Origin: a virus
Strand: one strand, 5' to 3'
Length of the DNA stretch: 29,314 nt
Virus record (IMG/VR): IMGVR_UViG_3300048037_000562
Span: 1-29,314 of that record
Shown piece by piece: positions 16,542-23,859 of the stretch. The notes beneath the pieces are model-generated. The model did not search any database. It saw only the letters and a program-made list of their open reading frames with translations, and was not told the origin of the DNA. Position numbers and translations under genes: made by a program. Numbering within the stretch: position 1 is the stretch's first letter; each line of letters starts with the position of its first letter.

Positions 16542-17278
16542 TTAATATACTAACACTAAAAGTTGGGACAAAATATTCACATGAATATGTAAACAAATTA
16601 TTTTTTAATTTAAATAAAAATAGTAATACTAAGTTTAATTTTTACTGTTATACTGAAGATGCATCAAAATTAGCATCAGGTATAAAAGTAATACCACTTG
16701 AAAATCCTGATAAATTTCAACTACAATGGCATAAATTAAAATTACATAAAAATGATTTTGCAGGTATATCGCAAGGTGAAAAATGTTTACTATTAGATAT
16801 TGATTGGATTGTAATTGATGATGTAGATGAAATATTAACTTATAATTTACCACACAATCATCTTGGTTGTTTTGAAAGATGGTGGTCTAATCTTAGACAT
16901 TTCTGTAAGTTAAATGGTGGATTTCAAATGTTTTATATGGGTGAAACAAATTATCTTTGGGAAAGATTTAACAAAAACCCAGAATACTGGCAAAGATATT
17001 ATGTGGAAAATGGATTTGCAGAAGGGCCAATAAATGGTGAACAAAACTTTATTGATGAACATACAAAAAATAAACATTGGTTACCAATGGAATGGTTCGC
17101 AAAATATCATAGTGAAGATTGGATTAAAATAAATCGTAACTGGCAAAGAGATGTTAATCCAGAAGAGCCATATTATATGGGAGGTACTTTTGCTGAAACT
17201 ATTAAGATGGTACATTTTTCAAACTCTGAAAATTTAATTCATAATAGTAATGAACATTGGATAAAAGATTATTGGTAA
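16538..17278 (+). CDS. Glycosyltransferase-like protein, paralogue of the minus-strand gene at 12226
   Basis: The 246-residue product has TLKVGTKYSHEYVNKLFFNL, FNFYCYTEDASKL (33-45) and a DxD motif in CLLLDIDWIVIDDVDE (Asp87-Ile-Asp89), which places it with GT-A fold transferases. The C-terminal half (FKLNGGFQMFYMG-like segment, NGEQNFIDEH, KMVHFSN with a late His) fits the usual acceptor region with a C-terminal metal or phosphate-binding His. The N-terminal half lines up with the 12226-12972 protein along its length, but the DxD is Asp-Ile-Asp instead of Asp-His-Asp, so the two have diverged. It is the last gene of the coupled run, sharing four bases with the second radical SAM gene, and is followed by a 141-base intergenic region. 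Confidence 0.65.
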   Translation: MINILTLKVGTKYSHEYVNKLFFNLNKNSNTKFNFYCYTEDASKLASGIKVIPLENPDKFQLQWHKLKLHKNDFAGISQGEKCLLLDIDWIVIDDVDEILTYNLPHNHLGCFERWWSNLRHFCKLNGGFQMFYMGETNYLWERFNKNPEYWQRYYVENGFAEGPINGEQNFIDEHTKNKHWLPMEWFAKYHSEDWIKINRNWQRDVNPEEPYYMGGTFAETIKMVHFSNSENLIHNSNEHWIKDYW

Positions 17279-17281
17279 ACT

Positions 17282-17365
17282 ATGGTGATGTATAAAAACC
17301 TAGCTGACATAAAAAGATTAGAACTTTTCATTATAAATAATGGTATTAATATTCTTTTCGGTTGA
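17282..17365 (+). CDS. Possible 27-residue leader ORF (uncertain)
   Basis: A small frame runs from ATG at 17282, three bases after the glycosyltransferase stop, to TGA at 17363-17365, giving MVMYKNLADIKRLELFIINN followed by GINILFG. The first part is charged and the end is hydrophobic. There is no ribosome site before it, and the frame overlaps one of two late promoter boxes and a hairpin. It could be a leader, a relic of a gene end or chance. I favour chance or relic. Confidence 0.2.
   Translation: MVMYKNLADIKRLELFIINNGINILFG
17332..17339 (+). promoter_or_regulatory. T4-type late promoter box TATAAATA (upstream of tandem pair)
   Basis: This is a perfect consensus octamer within the 17279-17419 gap, 80 bases before the ATG at 17420. 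It stands 53 bases upstream of a second perfect box. A transcript from it would pass through the hairpin at 17356-17374 before the second box. Confidence 0.55.
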
Positions 17366-17374
17366 AAGCCGAGA
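17356..17374 (+). other. Short hairpin between two late promoter boxes
   Basis: The bases TTTCGG at 17356-17361 pair with CCGAGA at 17369-17374 (one G-T pair), with a seven-base loop TTGAAAG. The stem is six base pairs with three G-C pairs, so it is weak. No run of T follows, so it is not a classical rho-independent terminator. It lies between the two late boxes and might act in RNA processing or just be incidental. Confidence 0.25.
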
Positions 17375-17384
17375 CTTTATATTA

Positions 17385-17392
17385 TATAAATA
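17385..17392 (+). promoter_or_regulatory. T4-type late promoter box TATAAATA (proximal of tandem pair)
   Basis: This perfect late box stands 27 bases upstream of the ATG at 17420. Its gap matches the one at 1526 and the near-consensus one at 10485. It is the likely main start for the fibre block that follows the enzyme cassette, so the cassette is separated from it transcriptionally. Confidence 0.7.
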
Positions 17393-17419
17393 ACATTAAT
17401 AGTTTTTAAGGTATTTTTT

Positions 17420-17782
17420 ATGGCTCGGTACGAAGAATTTACAATAGATAAAGGTTCAGATATTTCAATTAAATTGGAATTAACTGATGCTGGTGGAGCT
17501 AAGAAAAACTTAACTGATCATTCTTTAAGAGCGAGAATAAAAAAGAATTATAATGATAGCGCAGGAGAAGCTGTTGAATTTTTTACAGCAATACCTCTTG
17601 CAACTCAAACTGATGGAGTAGTAACTTTAGGATTAACACATGGTCAAACTAAAGGTATGAAAGCAGGAAGATACGTGTTTGATGCTGAGCTAAATCATAT
17701 TGCTGCAGGTGGTCTTCGAATAAAGGAACGTGTTTTAGAAGGTGTCATTACTGTTACTCCTTCTGTAATGGATTCGGCATAG
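17420..17782 (+). CDS. Small BppU-like structural protein
   Basis: The 120-residue product has a beta-sandwich layout with FTIDKGSDISIKLELTDAGG, KKNLTDHSLRARIKKNYND, GVVTLGLTHGQTKGMKAGRY and a final VFDAEL...RVLEGVITVTPS. This is the pattern of the N-terminal domain of phage baseplate upper proteins (BppU type) and of small proteins of T4-like marine phages near fibre genes. Such domains anchor or stack receptor-binding modules, and it would be a virion component. It sits 10 bases before the fibre gene and is preceded by the proximal late box; the bases between the box and the ATG hold an AAGG-type ribosome site. Family assignment is by pattern, and an exact baseplate role is not claimed. Confidence 0.55.
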   Translation: MARYEEFTIDKGSDISIKLELTDAGGAKKNLTDHSLRARIKKNYNDSAGEAVEFFTAIPLATQTDGVVTLGLTHGQTKGMKAGRYVFDAELNHIAAGGLRIKERVLEGVITVTPSVMDSA

Positions 17783-17791
17783 GAGAAATAA

Positions 17792-20221
17792 ATGGCGACA
17801 ATCGTAAATACAATCACTCAATCCACTCCGAGCTCATCACCAGCTGAGGGTCAAGAAAAGAAAAATTTCGATTCGTCAAGAATAGACTTTTTATCAAGCT
17901 CATTTGCAAACATTGATTCCGGAAGATATACAAATCTTCATGCTGATTCAGCGCATGTTAATACATTAACAGCTAATAGTATTAGCTTTACAGGATTAAA
18001 TGTCGACTCTGGTAATATTACCACGTTATCAACAACGACTTTAAATCCTGCTACTATCAATGCTACAACAATTAACGGTGATTCTGGTAACTATACAAAC
18101 CTTACGGCAGTTAATTTAACTGCTACTAATTTAAATATTAGTAATGGTACTACACTTTCTTTTGCAGGTATCTTTACAAATTTAACGGCTGATTCAGCCA
18201 ATATTACAAACATCACATCTAATACTTTAAAAAGAACTCCTCCTGCTGGTGTTACACCTGGCAAATACGGTCAAATGGGAGGTAATAGTAAATTATCTAA
18301 AGCACCAATTATAACAGTTGATTCTTCTGGATTTATTAATATCACAGATCAAGGTGCTGTTGCTGGTGTTGCAAGTACTGCTTTTGATAGTGCTAGTTTT
18401 AACTTTAGTATTAATACTACTGATAGTGGAAGTACGCCAGTAGTTAAAATGGCTCACACAAGAAAGCCTGGTTTAGCGGCAAGTGCAAGTTTTTACGGAA
18501 CAGCATCAAAAGTTCCAACAATAAAAATAAATCAATACGGTCATGTTGATAGTATTGCTTTAGTTGACATTGCAGGAATTAGTGGTACAAATTGGGATTC
18601 TGCTAATTCAACATTTCAAATTACTCAAACAGATGGTACTACAGTAGGTGAAGTTATTAATGGTTGGGGTGACAACCAAAAAATATATTTCGGTGCTGGA
18701 CAAGATTTAGAAATATATCATGATACGTCAAACAGTGTTATTAGAGATGGTGGAACTGGTAGTTTAATTATTGCTGGTGATACAATTCAAATAATGAATG
18801 CAGCACAAACAGAAACAATGGGTTTGTTTCAACAAGATGCTGCTACTTCAATACATTATAATAATGATCCTAAATTATTAACAACCGCAACAGGTGTTCA
18901 AGTAAGTGGTACCGCAGTAACAACTGCTGGGATTACTGCAGGTAGTCATATCTTACCGGCAACTGATGGCGACGTTGATCTTGGATCTTCTACAAAGAAA
19001 TTTAGAGATTTGCATTTAAGCGGTTCAACTCTTAAAATTGGAACTATACAATTTAAAGACAGCGCATCCGGATTAAGAGTAGAAAAGATTGCTGGCAATG
19101 AAGTAGTTCCAATTGTTTTTAGAGAACTCGAAGTTGATTCTGCCACAGTATCAGGTAATATAACTGCCGGTACTTTTACAGGTGACGGTAATGCTTTAAC
19201 TAATTTTAATGCAGCTCAAATTAGAACACATATGTCTGCAGGAACCGGTGTTGGATTTGCAAGTGGCGTTATATCGATTGGCCAAGCAGTAGGTACTGGC
19301 AATGATGTACAATTTAAAGATCTTTTATTAACTGGAGACTTAACAGTTCAAGGTACTACAACAACTATTAGTAGTGCAACAATGGATGTTACAGATAAAA
19401 ATATCACTATAGCAAAAGGTGCTGCTGATGCTTCAGCCGCAGACGGTGGTGGTATAAACATTGAAGGTGCTGGTGCTAACTTTACTTACACAAGTAGTAA
19501 TGATAGATGGAATATGAATAAAGCCCTTGTGGTTTCAATGGTACACGGCAACGTAACTGGTACTGTAACTGATATTAGTAATCATAGTACTGATACTCTT
19601 TCAGAAGGTTCTACAAATCTATATTTTACACAAGGTAGAGCAAGACAATCTATTAGCGGCGACAAAGGTTTAACTTATAACTCTGGCACCGGAATAATGG
19701 ATGTTGATTCATCAAATATTATAGAATTTACAAGAGCTTCTTTAGGAGGAGATAAAGGTTTAACTTATAATACTACAACCGGTGTCATGGATGTTGATTC
19801 TGCTAACGTCAAAGAAATGTTTACTGGTGCAAATAACATAGTTTATAATAATTCCACTGGACAAATTCGTACAAATATAACAAGTGCAGATCTATCAACA
19901 GATAGTTCTTATTTAACTGCCACATCATCTAATCAACTAATATCATCGATATCAGCATTAACTCACAGAAGCGTAAAGTTTTTAGTACAAGTTCGTGTAG
20001 ATGCTGGTGGTGAAAAAGTTCAAACTTCGGAAATAAATGTTATACATCAAGGTGGTAATGCGTTTATGACTGAATACGGTAGAGTAGGTAACACTGACGA
20101 TAATTTGGCTACATATGATGCAGATATAAATTCAAACAATTTAAGATTGTTGGTGACTCCAGCAAATGCAAATACTGAATTTAAAGTATTTAAAACGGCA
20201 GTCAAAATTAATACAACTTAA
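17792..20221 (+). CDS. Tail fibre/baseplate protein with gp9-like C-terminus (809 aa)
   Basis: The N-terminal 180 residues are a run of beta-strand repeats with DSGNYTNL, ADSAHVNTL and ADSANITNI units. Around residue 296-345 comes NQKIYFGAGQDLEIYHDTSN with SVIRDGGTGSLIIAGDTIQI, then PATDGDVDLGSSTKKFRDLH and a 'LTVQGTTTTISSATMDVTDKNITIAKG' region, all common in fibre proteins of marine T4-like phages. Two to three DKGLTYN repeats follow (622-695). The last 90 residues (VKFLVQVRVDAGGEKVQTSE, INVIHQGGNAFMTEYGRVGN, and a final FKVFKTAVKI) match the C-terminal domain of T4 gp9 (KLLVTCQSVDGRKIKTAEIN, SEYAVMRVGNETEE), the connector of long tail fibres to the baseplate. A GGAG ribosome site stands upstream. 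It is probably a virion connector or fibre. Confidence 0.65.
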   Translation: MATIVNTITQSTPSSSPAEGQEKKNFDSSRIDFLSSSFANIDSGRYTNLHADSAHVNTLTANSISFTGLNVDSGNITTLSTTTLNPATINATTINGDSGNYTNLTAVNLTATNLNISNGTTLSFAGIFTNLTADSANITNITSNTLKRTPPAGVTPGKYGQMGGNSKLSKAPIITVDSSGFINITDQGAVAGVASTAFDSASFNFSINTTDSGSTPVVKMAHTRKPGLAASASFYGTASKVPTIKINQYGHVDSIALVDIAGISGTNWDSANSTFQITQTDGTTVGEVINGWGDNQKIYFGAGQDLEIYHDTSNSVIRDGGTGSLIIAGDTIQIMNAAQTETMGLFQQDAATSIHYNNDPKLLTTATGVQVSGTAVTTAGITAGSHILPATDGDVDLGSSTKKFRDLHLSGSTLKIGTIQFKDSASGLRVEKIAGNEVVPIVFRELEVDSATVSGNITAGTFTGDGNALTNFNAAQIRTHMSAGTGVGFASGVISIGQAVGTGNDVQFKDLLLTGDLTVQGTTTTISSATMDVTDKNITIAKGAADASAADGGGINIEGAGANFTYTSSNDRWNMNKALVVSMVHGNVTGTVTDISNHSTDTLSEGSTNLYFTQGRARQSISGDKGLTYNSGTGIMDVDSSNIIEFTRASLGGDKGLTYNTTTGVMDVDSANVKEMFTGANNIVYNNSTGQIRTNITSADLSTDSSYLTATSSNQLISSISALTHRSVKFLVQVRVDAGGEKVQTSEINVIHQGGNAFMTEYGRVGNTDDNLATYDADINSNNLRLLVTPANANTEFKVFKTAVKINTT
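19658..19880 (+). repeat. DKGLTYN-type repeats in the 809-residue protein
   Basis: Two clear units (GDKGLTYNSGTGIMDVDSSN and GDKGLTYNTTTGVMDVDSAN) and a diverged third (GANNIVYNNSTGQIRTNI) in a row, period about 26-27 residues, each one probably a beta-turn unit. The same unit occurs in the following gene, so the module has spread between neighbours. Confidence 0.75.
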
Positions 20222-20239
20222 TAACGGCAGTTAAAATTA
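20194..20239 (+). repeat. Direct repeat around the stop of the gp9-like gene
   Basis: Two copies of aacggcagtcaaaatta, 17 bases with one change (t for c), begin at 20194 and 20223, a period of 29 bases. The first copy encodes the last residues TAVKIN of the 809-residue protein. The second lies after the stop, in another frame. It looks like a small duplication or recombination scar at the gene border. Confidence 0.7.
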
Positions 20240-20252
20240 CAGGATAAATCAT

Positions 20253-23200
20253 ATGCCTATTAGAAAAATAACGTTACAAAGAGCGGCTTCTGATAAACCG
20301 CAGCTGGGTGCAGATTATATTGATTCAAGCTTTGCATTAGACTCATCGGAAGCAATTCAGCTACTAGGATTTAATCCAACACTTGGTAATAGTTTTGTCG
20401 ATTCTGCAGAAGCTAAAAAACTTATTGAAGGAGATAAAGGTTTAACTTATAATACTGGTACCGGTGTTATGAGTATTGATTCTGCAAACATCAAAGAAAT
20501 GTTTGAAGGTGACAAAGGTTTAACTTATAATAATTCTACCGGTGTTTTCAATTTAGATTCAGCAAACGTTATTAGTTTTACTCGAGAATCGATATCTGGT
20601 GATAAAGGTTTAGTTTATAACAATGCTACTGGTGTATTTAATCTTGATTCAGCAAACGTTAAATCAATCTTTGGAACAGATAACAAAGGTTTAGTTTATA
20701 GTAATGGTACATTTAATGTCGACTCAGCAAATATAAAAAGTTTTACGATTGCTGATGCGATTAATGATGGTACTACTACTATTGCGCCTTCACAAAATGC
20801 GGTGTTTGATGCACTAGCTCTTAAAGCAAATACGGCTGCAATACCAACTCTTGGTGGAAATTTTGTTGATTCGGCTGAAGCAAGAAAACTAATTTCAGGT
20901 GATAAAGGATTAACGTATAATAACGCAACCGGTGTTATGGATCTTGACTCTGCTAATGTTACAGAAGTTGCTCGAGCAAGTATTATATCACATAACAAAG
21001 GAATAACATATAATAATACTAGTGGCGTTATTCAAGTTGACTCTTCAAATATTAACATTATAGCAGATGCAAGAATAACTACAGCTTTAGCTGGCAATAT
21101 TATCATTGGTGGTACCTTAACAGTTAACGGTACTACAACCACTGTTAATTCAAATACTGTTAACATTGGTGATAATATAATTGTATTGAATTCTGATGAA
21201 ACTGGAGCTGCTTCACAAGACGCCGGAATTGAAGTAGAAAGAGGATCTGATACTAATGTTCAACTTAAATATGATGAAAGTTTAAATAGATGGCGTTTTA
21301 CTAATGATGGTACAACTTTTCAAGATCTCGGTGCAGGTACCGGTGATATTACAGGCGTCGATATTACTGCAGGTACTGGATTAACTGGTACAGTAAGTAC
21401 ATCTTCAGGTGATCATACACAAACAATTAATGTTGATGTTGGTACTGCTGCAAATAAAATAGTTCAGTTAGATGGTACTGCAAAATTACCAGCAGTTGAT
21501 GGGTCAGCCTTAACTAATTTACCAGCTGCATCAACGGCTTTTATTTCTTTAACAGATACTCCTGCAAACTTTACCGGTGCTGCAACTAAAATAGTAAGAG
21601 TTAATGCCGCCGGAAATGCATTAGAATATTTATCTGATACTACATTAGTTGATGCTGATTTTTCTTCTGCTGGTTTAATGAAAACAGATGGTGCTGGTAA
21701 TTATTCATTAGTTACTGATGCTAGCGCTAATTGGAATACCGCTTTTGGTTGGGGTAACCATGCGAGTGCTGGATATTTAACATCGCAAACATCTCATGCT
21801 GATGTTCTAGTTGATGGTGATTTTTCATCAGCAGGTATTATGACAACAAACGGTTCTGGCACCTATACAATAATTACTGATGCTAGTTCAAATTGGAATA
21901 CTGCGTTTGGTTGGGGTAATCACGCCAGCGCTGGCTATCTTACTGGCACTTTACCAACTTTAGGTGGAAGTTTTGTAGACTCGGCTGAAGCTGCTAAAAT
22001 ACCAGAAACAGAATTTAGTGTTACAACAGCAAATGGCGGTGTGTACAAATTTACTGGTGATGGTTTTCCTACACAATCTGGTGATAATCCACCAATCTTT
22101 TTTACTCGTGGTAAAAAATATGTTATAAACAATTCTTCTCACGGATCTCATCCACTGTATATTAAAACAATTGCAGGTGCTGGAACTGGAAATCAATATT
22201 CATCTGGAGTAACTGGACAAGGAACTGTTAAGGTTACTTTTGAAGTTCCAATGGACGCACCTAAAGTATTATACTATCAATGTTCTGCTCACACAGCGAT
22301 GTACGGTCCGATTTATATATTAAATGATACATTTGGTCCTGATTCTTCTGGAGTTAATACATTAGCAGATGCTAGAATTGCTGCTGCTTCAATTAACGCT
22401 TTATCAGACGTAAATACTGCAGGTATATCAAGCGGCCAAGTTTTAAAATATAACGGATCACAATTTGTAGCTGGCAACGATTCTAGCACAATTGGTATTC
22501 AATTCGCAGATTCAAATGGAACATTAGCAACATCCGGCACACTAGTAACTTTTACTGGAACTGGTGTTACTGTTTCTGGATCAGGCGCAAGTAAGACCGT
22601 TAATATTACAGGTGGAGGTGGCGGAGGAGGCGGATCTCTTAATAACATTGTTGAGGATACCACACCACAATTAGGCGGAAATTTAGATGTAAATGGACAA
22701 AAAATTGTTAGTGTTTCAGGCGGTGATATCGATATTGAACCGAATGGAACTGGAGATGTTTTACTTGGTAATTTTAAATTTGATGCCGATCAAAGCGTTG
22801 GTTCTGGTCAAGATAATCATGTTTTAACTTATGATAATTCAACCGGAAAAATAAGTTTAGAAGCGTCTGCTGGCGGTGGTGGAAGTGCCATTACTATACA
22901 AGAAGAAGGTTCATCATTATCAACAGCAGCATCTACAATTAATTTTGTTGGAGCAGGAGTAACTGCTTCTGGAAGTGGGACAACAAAAACAATTACAGTT
23001 GGTAGTAATATAATAGCTACCGGTAATACAGCAGAAACATTCACTGGTAATGGATCACTAACTGCTTTTACTTTAACAAATACATTTACTACTACTAGTG
23101 CAGTTGTATTTTATAATGGTCAACATTTAACACCGACATCTGATTATGCGATAAGTGGCCAAACATTAACATTTACATTTACGCCTGTTAATGGTTCAGA

Positions 23201-23840
23201 AATTGTTGTTAGAAATATAAATGCTGGTAGAACAAAAATAGATACGTTTACAGCAAATGGATCGACAACCCTGTTTACAACAACAAATGTTTATTCTACT
23301 ATTTCAGAAATTATGGTATTTGTAAATGGTAGTTTATTAGTTCCAAGTACTGACTATACATTTGTTGCTCCAAATAAAGTAACATTTACTTTTACTCCAA
23401 CTAATCTTTCAGAAATTGCTATAAGAGGTTCTGGTGAAAATGCAGTTCTTGCTAATAGATTTACGTATGTTGCGACTAATAATCAAACCGCATTTACTGG
23501 CGCAGATGCAAATGGTAATACTTTATCATTTATAGCAGACAATATTGATGTATATTTAAATGGTTCTAAATTAAGTAAACAACAAAGCGATTTTTCAGTA
23601 AGTGGTGGTAATACGGTAACTTTGAATGCTGGTGCAGCCGTTAGTGACATATTAGAAATAGTTGTATTGGATCCTTATGAAGTAGCTAATGTTTTACAAA
23701 TAAATAATAATTTAAGTGATTTAAGTAATGTAACAACTGCAAGAACTAATTTGGGAGTAATAAGTTTAGCTACTTTAAAATCTGAAGTTGCGGCTTCAGC
23801 AGATTTTGCAGCGTTTAAAGCAAGAATAGCAGCACTATAA
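20253..23840 (+). CDS. Modular tail fibre with cupredoxin-like domain (1195 aa)
   Basis: In order: an N-terminal region with repeated DSxEA motifs (SSEAIQLL, DSAEAKKLI); four DKGLTYN units (60-164) and two more (216-270); LTVNGTTTTVNSNTVNIGDN (290-309); a duplicated block ending in FGWGNHASAGYLT (466-564); a cupredoxin-like domain (about 590-690); a poly-Gly linker of eight residues near 792; NIVEDTTPQLGGNLDVNGQK; three beta repeats (about 928-1141); and the C-terminal end LSDLSNVTTARTNLGV and ASADFAAFKARIAAL, typical of phage fibre tips. The cupredoxin-like region has GVYKFTGDGFPTQSG, FFTRGKKYVINNSSHGSHPL, VTFEVPMDAPKVLYYQCSAH, with His633, Cys677, His680 and Met683 in copper-ligand positions. 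It should be a virion adhesin or fibre. Copper binding is inferred. AGGA lies upstream of the ATG. Confidence 0.7.
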   Translation: MPIRKITLQRAASDKPQLGADYIDSSFALDSSEAIQLLGFNPTLGNSFVDSAEAKKLIEGDKGLTYNTGTGVMSIDSANIKEMFEGDKGLTYNNSTGVFNLDSANVISFTRESISGDKGLVYNNATGVFNLDSANVKSIFGTDNKGLVYSNGTFNVDSANIKSFTIADAINDGTTTIAPSQNAVFDALALKANTAAIPTLGGNFVDSAEARKLISGDKGLTYNNATGVMDLDSANVTEVARASIISHNKGITYNNTSGVIQVDSSNINIIADARITTALAGNIIIGGTLTVNGTTTTVNSNTVNIGDNIIVLNSDETGAASQDAGIEVERGSDTNVQLKYDESLNRWRFTNDGTTFQDLGAGTGDITGVDITAGTGLTGTVSTSSGDHTQTINVDVGTAANKIVQLDGTAKLPAVDGSALTNLPAASTAFISLTDTPANFTGAATKIVRVNAAGNALEYLSDTTLVDADFSSAGLMKTDGAGNYSLVTDASANWNTAFGWGNHASAGYLTSQTSHADVLVDGDFSSAGIMTTNGSGTYTIITDASSNWNTAFGWGNHASAGYLTGTLPTLGGSFVDSAEAAKIPETEFSVTTANGGVYKFTGDGFPTQSGDNPPIFFTRGKKYVINNSSHGSHPLYIKTIAGAGTGNQYSSGVTGQGTVKVTFEVPMDAPKVLYYQCSAHTAMYGPIYILNDTFGPDSSGVNTLADARIAAASINALSDVNTAGISSGQVLKYNGSQFVAGNDSSTIGIQFADSNGTLATSGTLVTFTGTGVTVSGSGASKTVNITGGGGGGGGSLNNIVEDTTPQLGGNLDVNGQKIVSVSGGDIDIEPNGTGDVLLGNFKFDADQSVGSGQDNHVLTYDNSTGKISLEASAGGGGSAITIQEEGSSLSTAASTINFVGAGVTASGSGTTKTITVGSNIIATGNTAETFTGNGSLTAFTLTNTFTTTSAVVFYNGQHLTPTSDYAISGQTLTFTFTPVNGSEIVVRNINAGRTKIDTFTANGSTTLFTTTNVYSTISEIMVFVNGSLLVPSTDYTFVAPNKVTFTFTPTNLSEIAIRGSGENAVLANRFTYVATNNQTAFTGADANGNTLSFIADNIDVYLNGSKLSKQQSDFSVSGGNTVTLNAGAAVSDILEIVVLDPYEVANVLQINNNLSDLSNVTTARTNLGVISLATLKSEVAASADFAAFKARIAAL
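20430..20745 (+). repeat. Four DKGLTYN-type repeats
   Basis: Four units of 25-28 codons (GDKGLTYNTGTGVMSIDSAN, GDKGLTYNNSTGVFNLDSAN, GDKGLVYNNATGVFNLDSAN, and a diverged NKGLVYSNGTFNVDSAN) at residues 60-164. They match at the DNA level closely enough to be a recent duplication, and match units of the gene before. Confidence 0.8.
20898..21062 (+). repeat. Two further DKGLTYN-type repeats
   Basis: The units GDKGLTYNNATGVMDLDSAN and NKGITYNNTSGVIQVDSSN are separated from the first group of four by about 150 bases with a 'PTLGGNFVDSAEARKLI' stretch that is itself a copy of the pre-repeat segment (PTLGNSFVDSAEAKKLI). So a larger block was duplicated. Confidence 0.75.
21648..21944 (+). repeat. 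Duplicated block, period 162 bases (FGWGNHASAGYLT units)
   Basis: Two copies starting at 21648 and 21810 encode VDADFSSAGLMKTDGAGNYS and VDGDFSSAGIMTTNGSGTYT, each continuing to NWNTAFGWGNHASAGYLT. They are of near-identical length, so it is a tandem duplication within the fibre gene, immediately before the cupredoxin-like domain. Confidence 0.8.
22020..22325 (+). other. Cupredoxin-like domain inside the 1195-residue fibre gene
   Basis: Residues about 590-690 contain GVYKFTGDGF, a strand with FFTRGKKYVINNSSHGSHPL, then an edge with VPMDAPKVLYYQCSAHTAMY. The Cys-x2-His-x2-Met set (Cys677, His680, Met683) and His633 on the earlier strand are in the places of the four ligands of type 1 copper proteins (plastocyanin has Cys-x2-His-x4-Met). 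The spacing is two residues shorter in the loop. This kind of domain occurs in marine phage and bacterial surface proteins; metal binding is inferred from residues only. Confidence 0.6.
23034..23676 (+). repeat. Three tandem fibre domains of about 70 residues
   Basis: The units start ETFTGNGSLTAFTLTNTFTT, DTFTANGSTTLFTTTNVYST and NRFTYVATNNQTAFTGADAN. Each goes on with a 'VFxNGxxL.PxxDYxxxG' strand (FYNGQHLTPTSDYAISGQ, FVNGSLLVPSTDYTFVAP, YLNGSKLSKQQSDFSVSG) and a hydrophobic end. Together they form a stack of beta domains before the fibre tip. Confidence 0.75.
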
Positions 23841-23859
23841 TGAAAAAAGGACTAATTAT

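Noticed and set aside
17282-17365. N-terminal fragment of an SMC/RecF-like ATPase ('GINILFG')
   Set aside because: The likeness is seven residues long, the frame ends at once and no Walker A follows; listed only as an uncertain small frame.
20430-21062. Repeats that could be taken for a CRISPR-like array
   Set aside because: They are in frame, of variable length and coding for a fibre repeat; no constant palindromic repeat or unique equal-length spacers.
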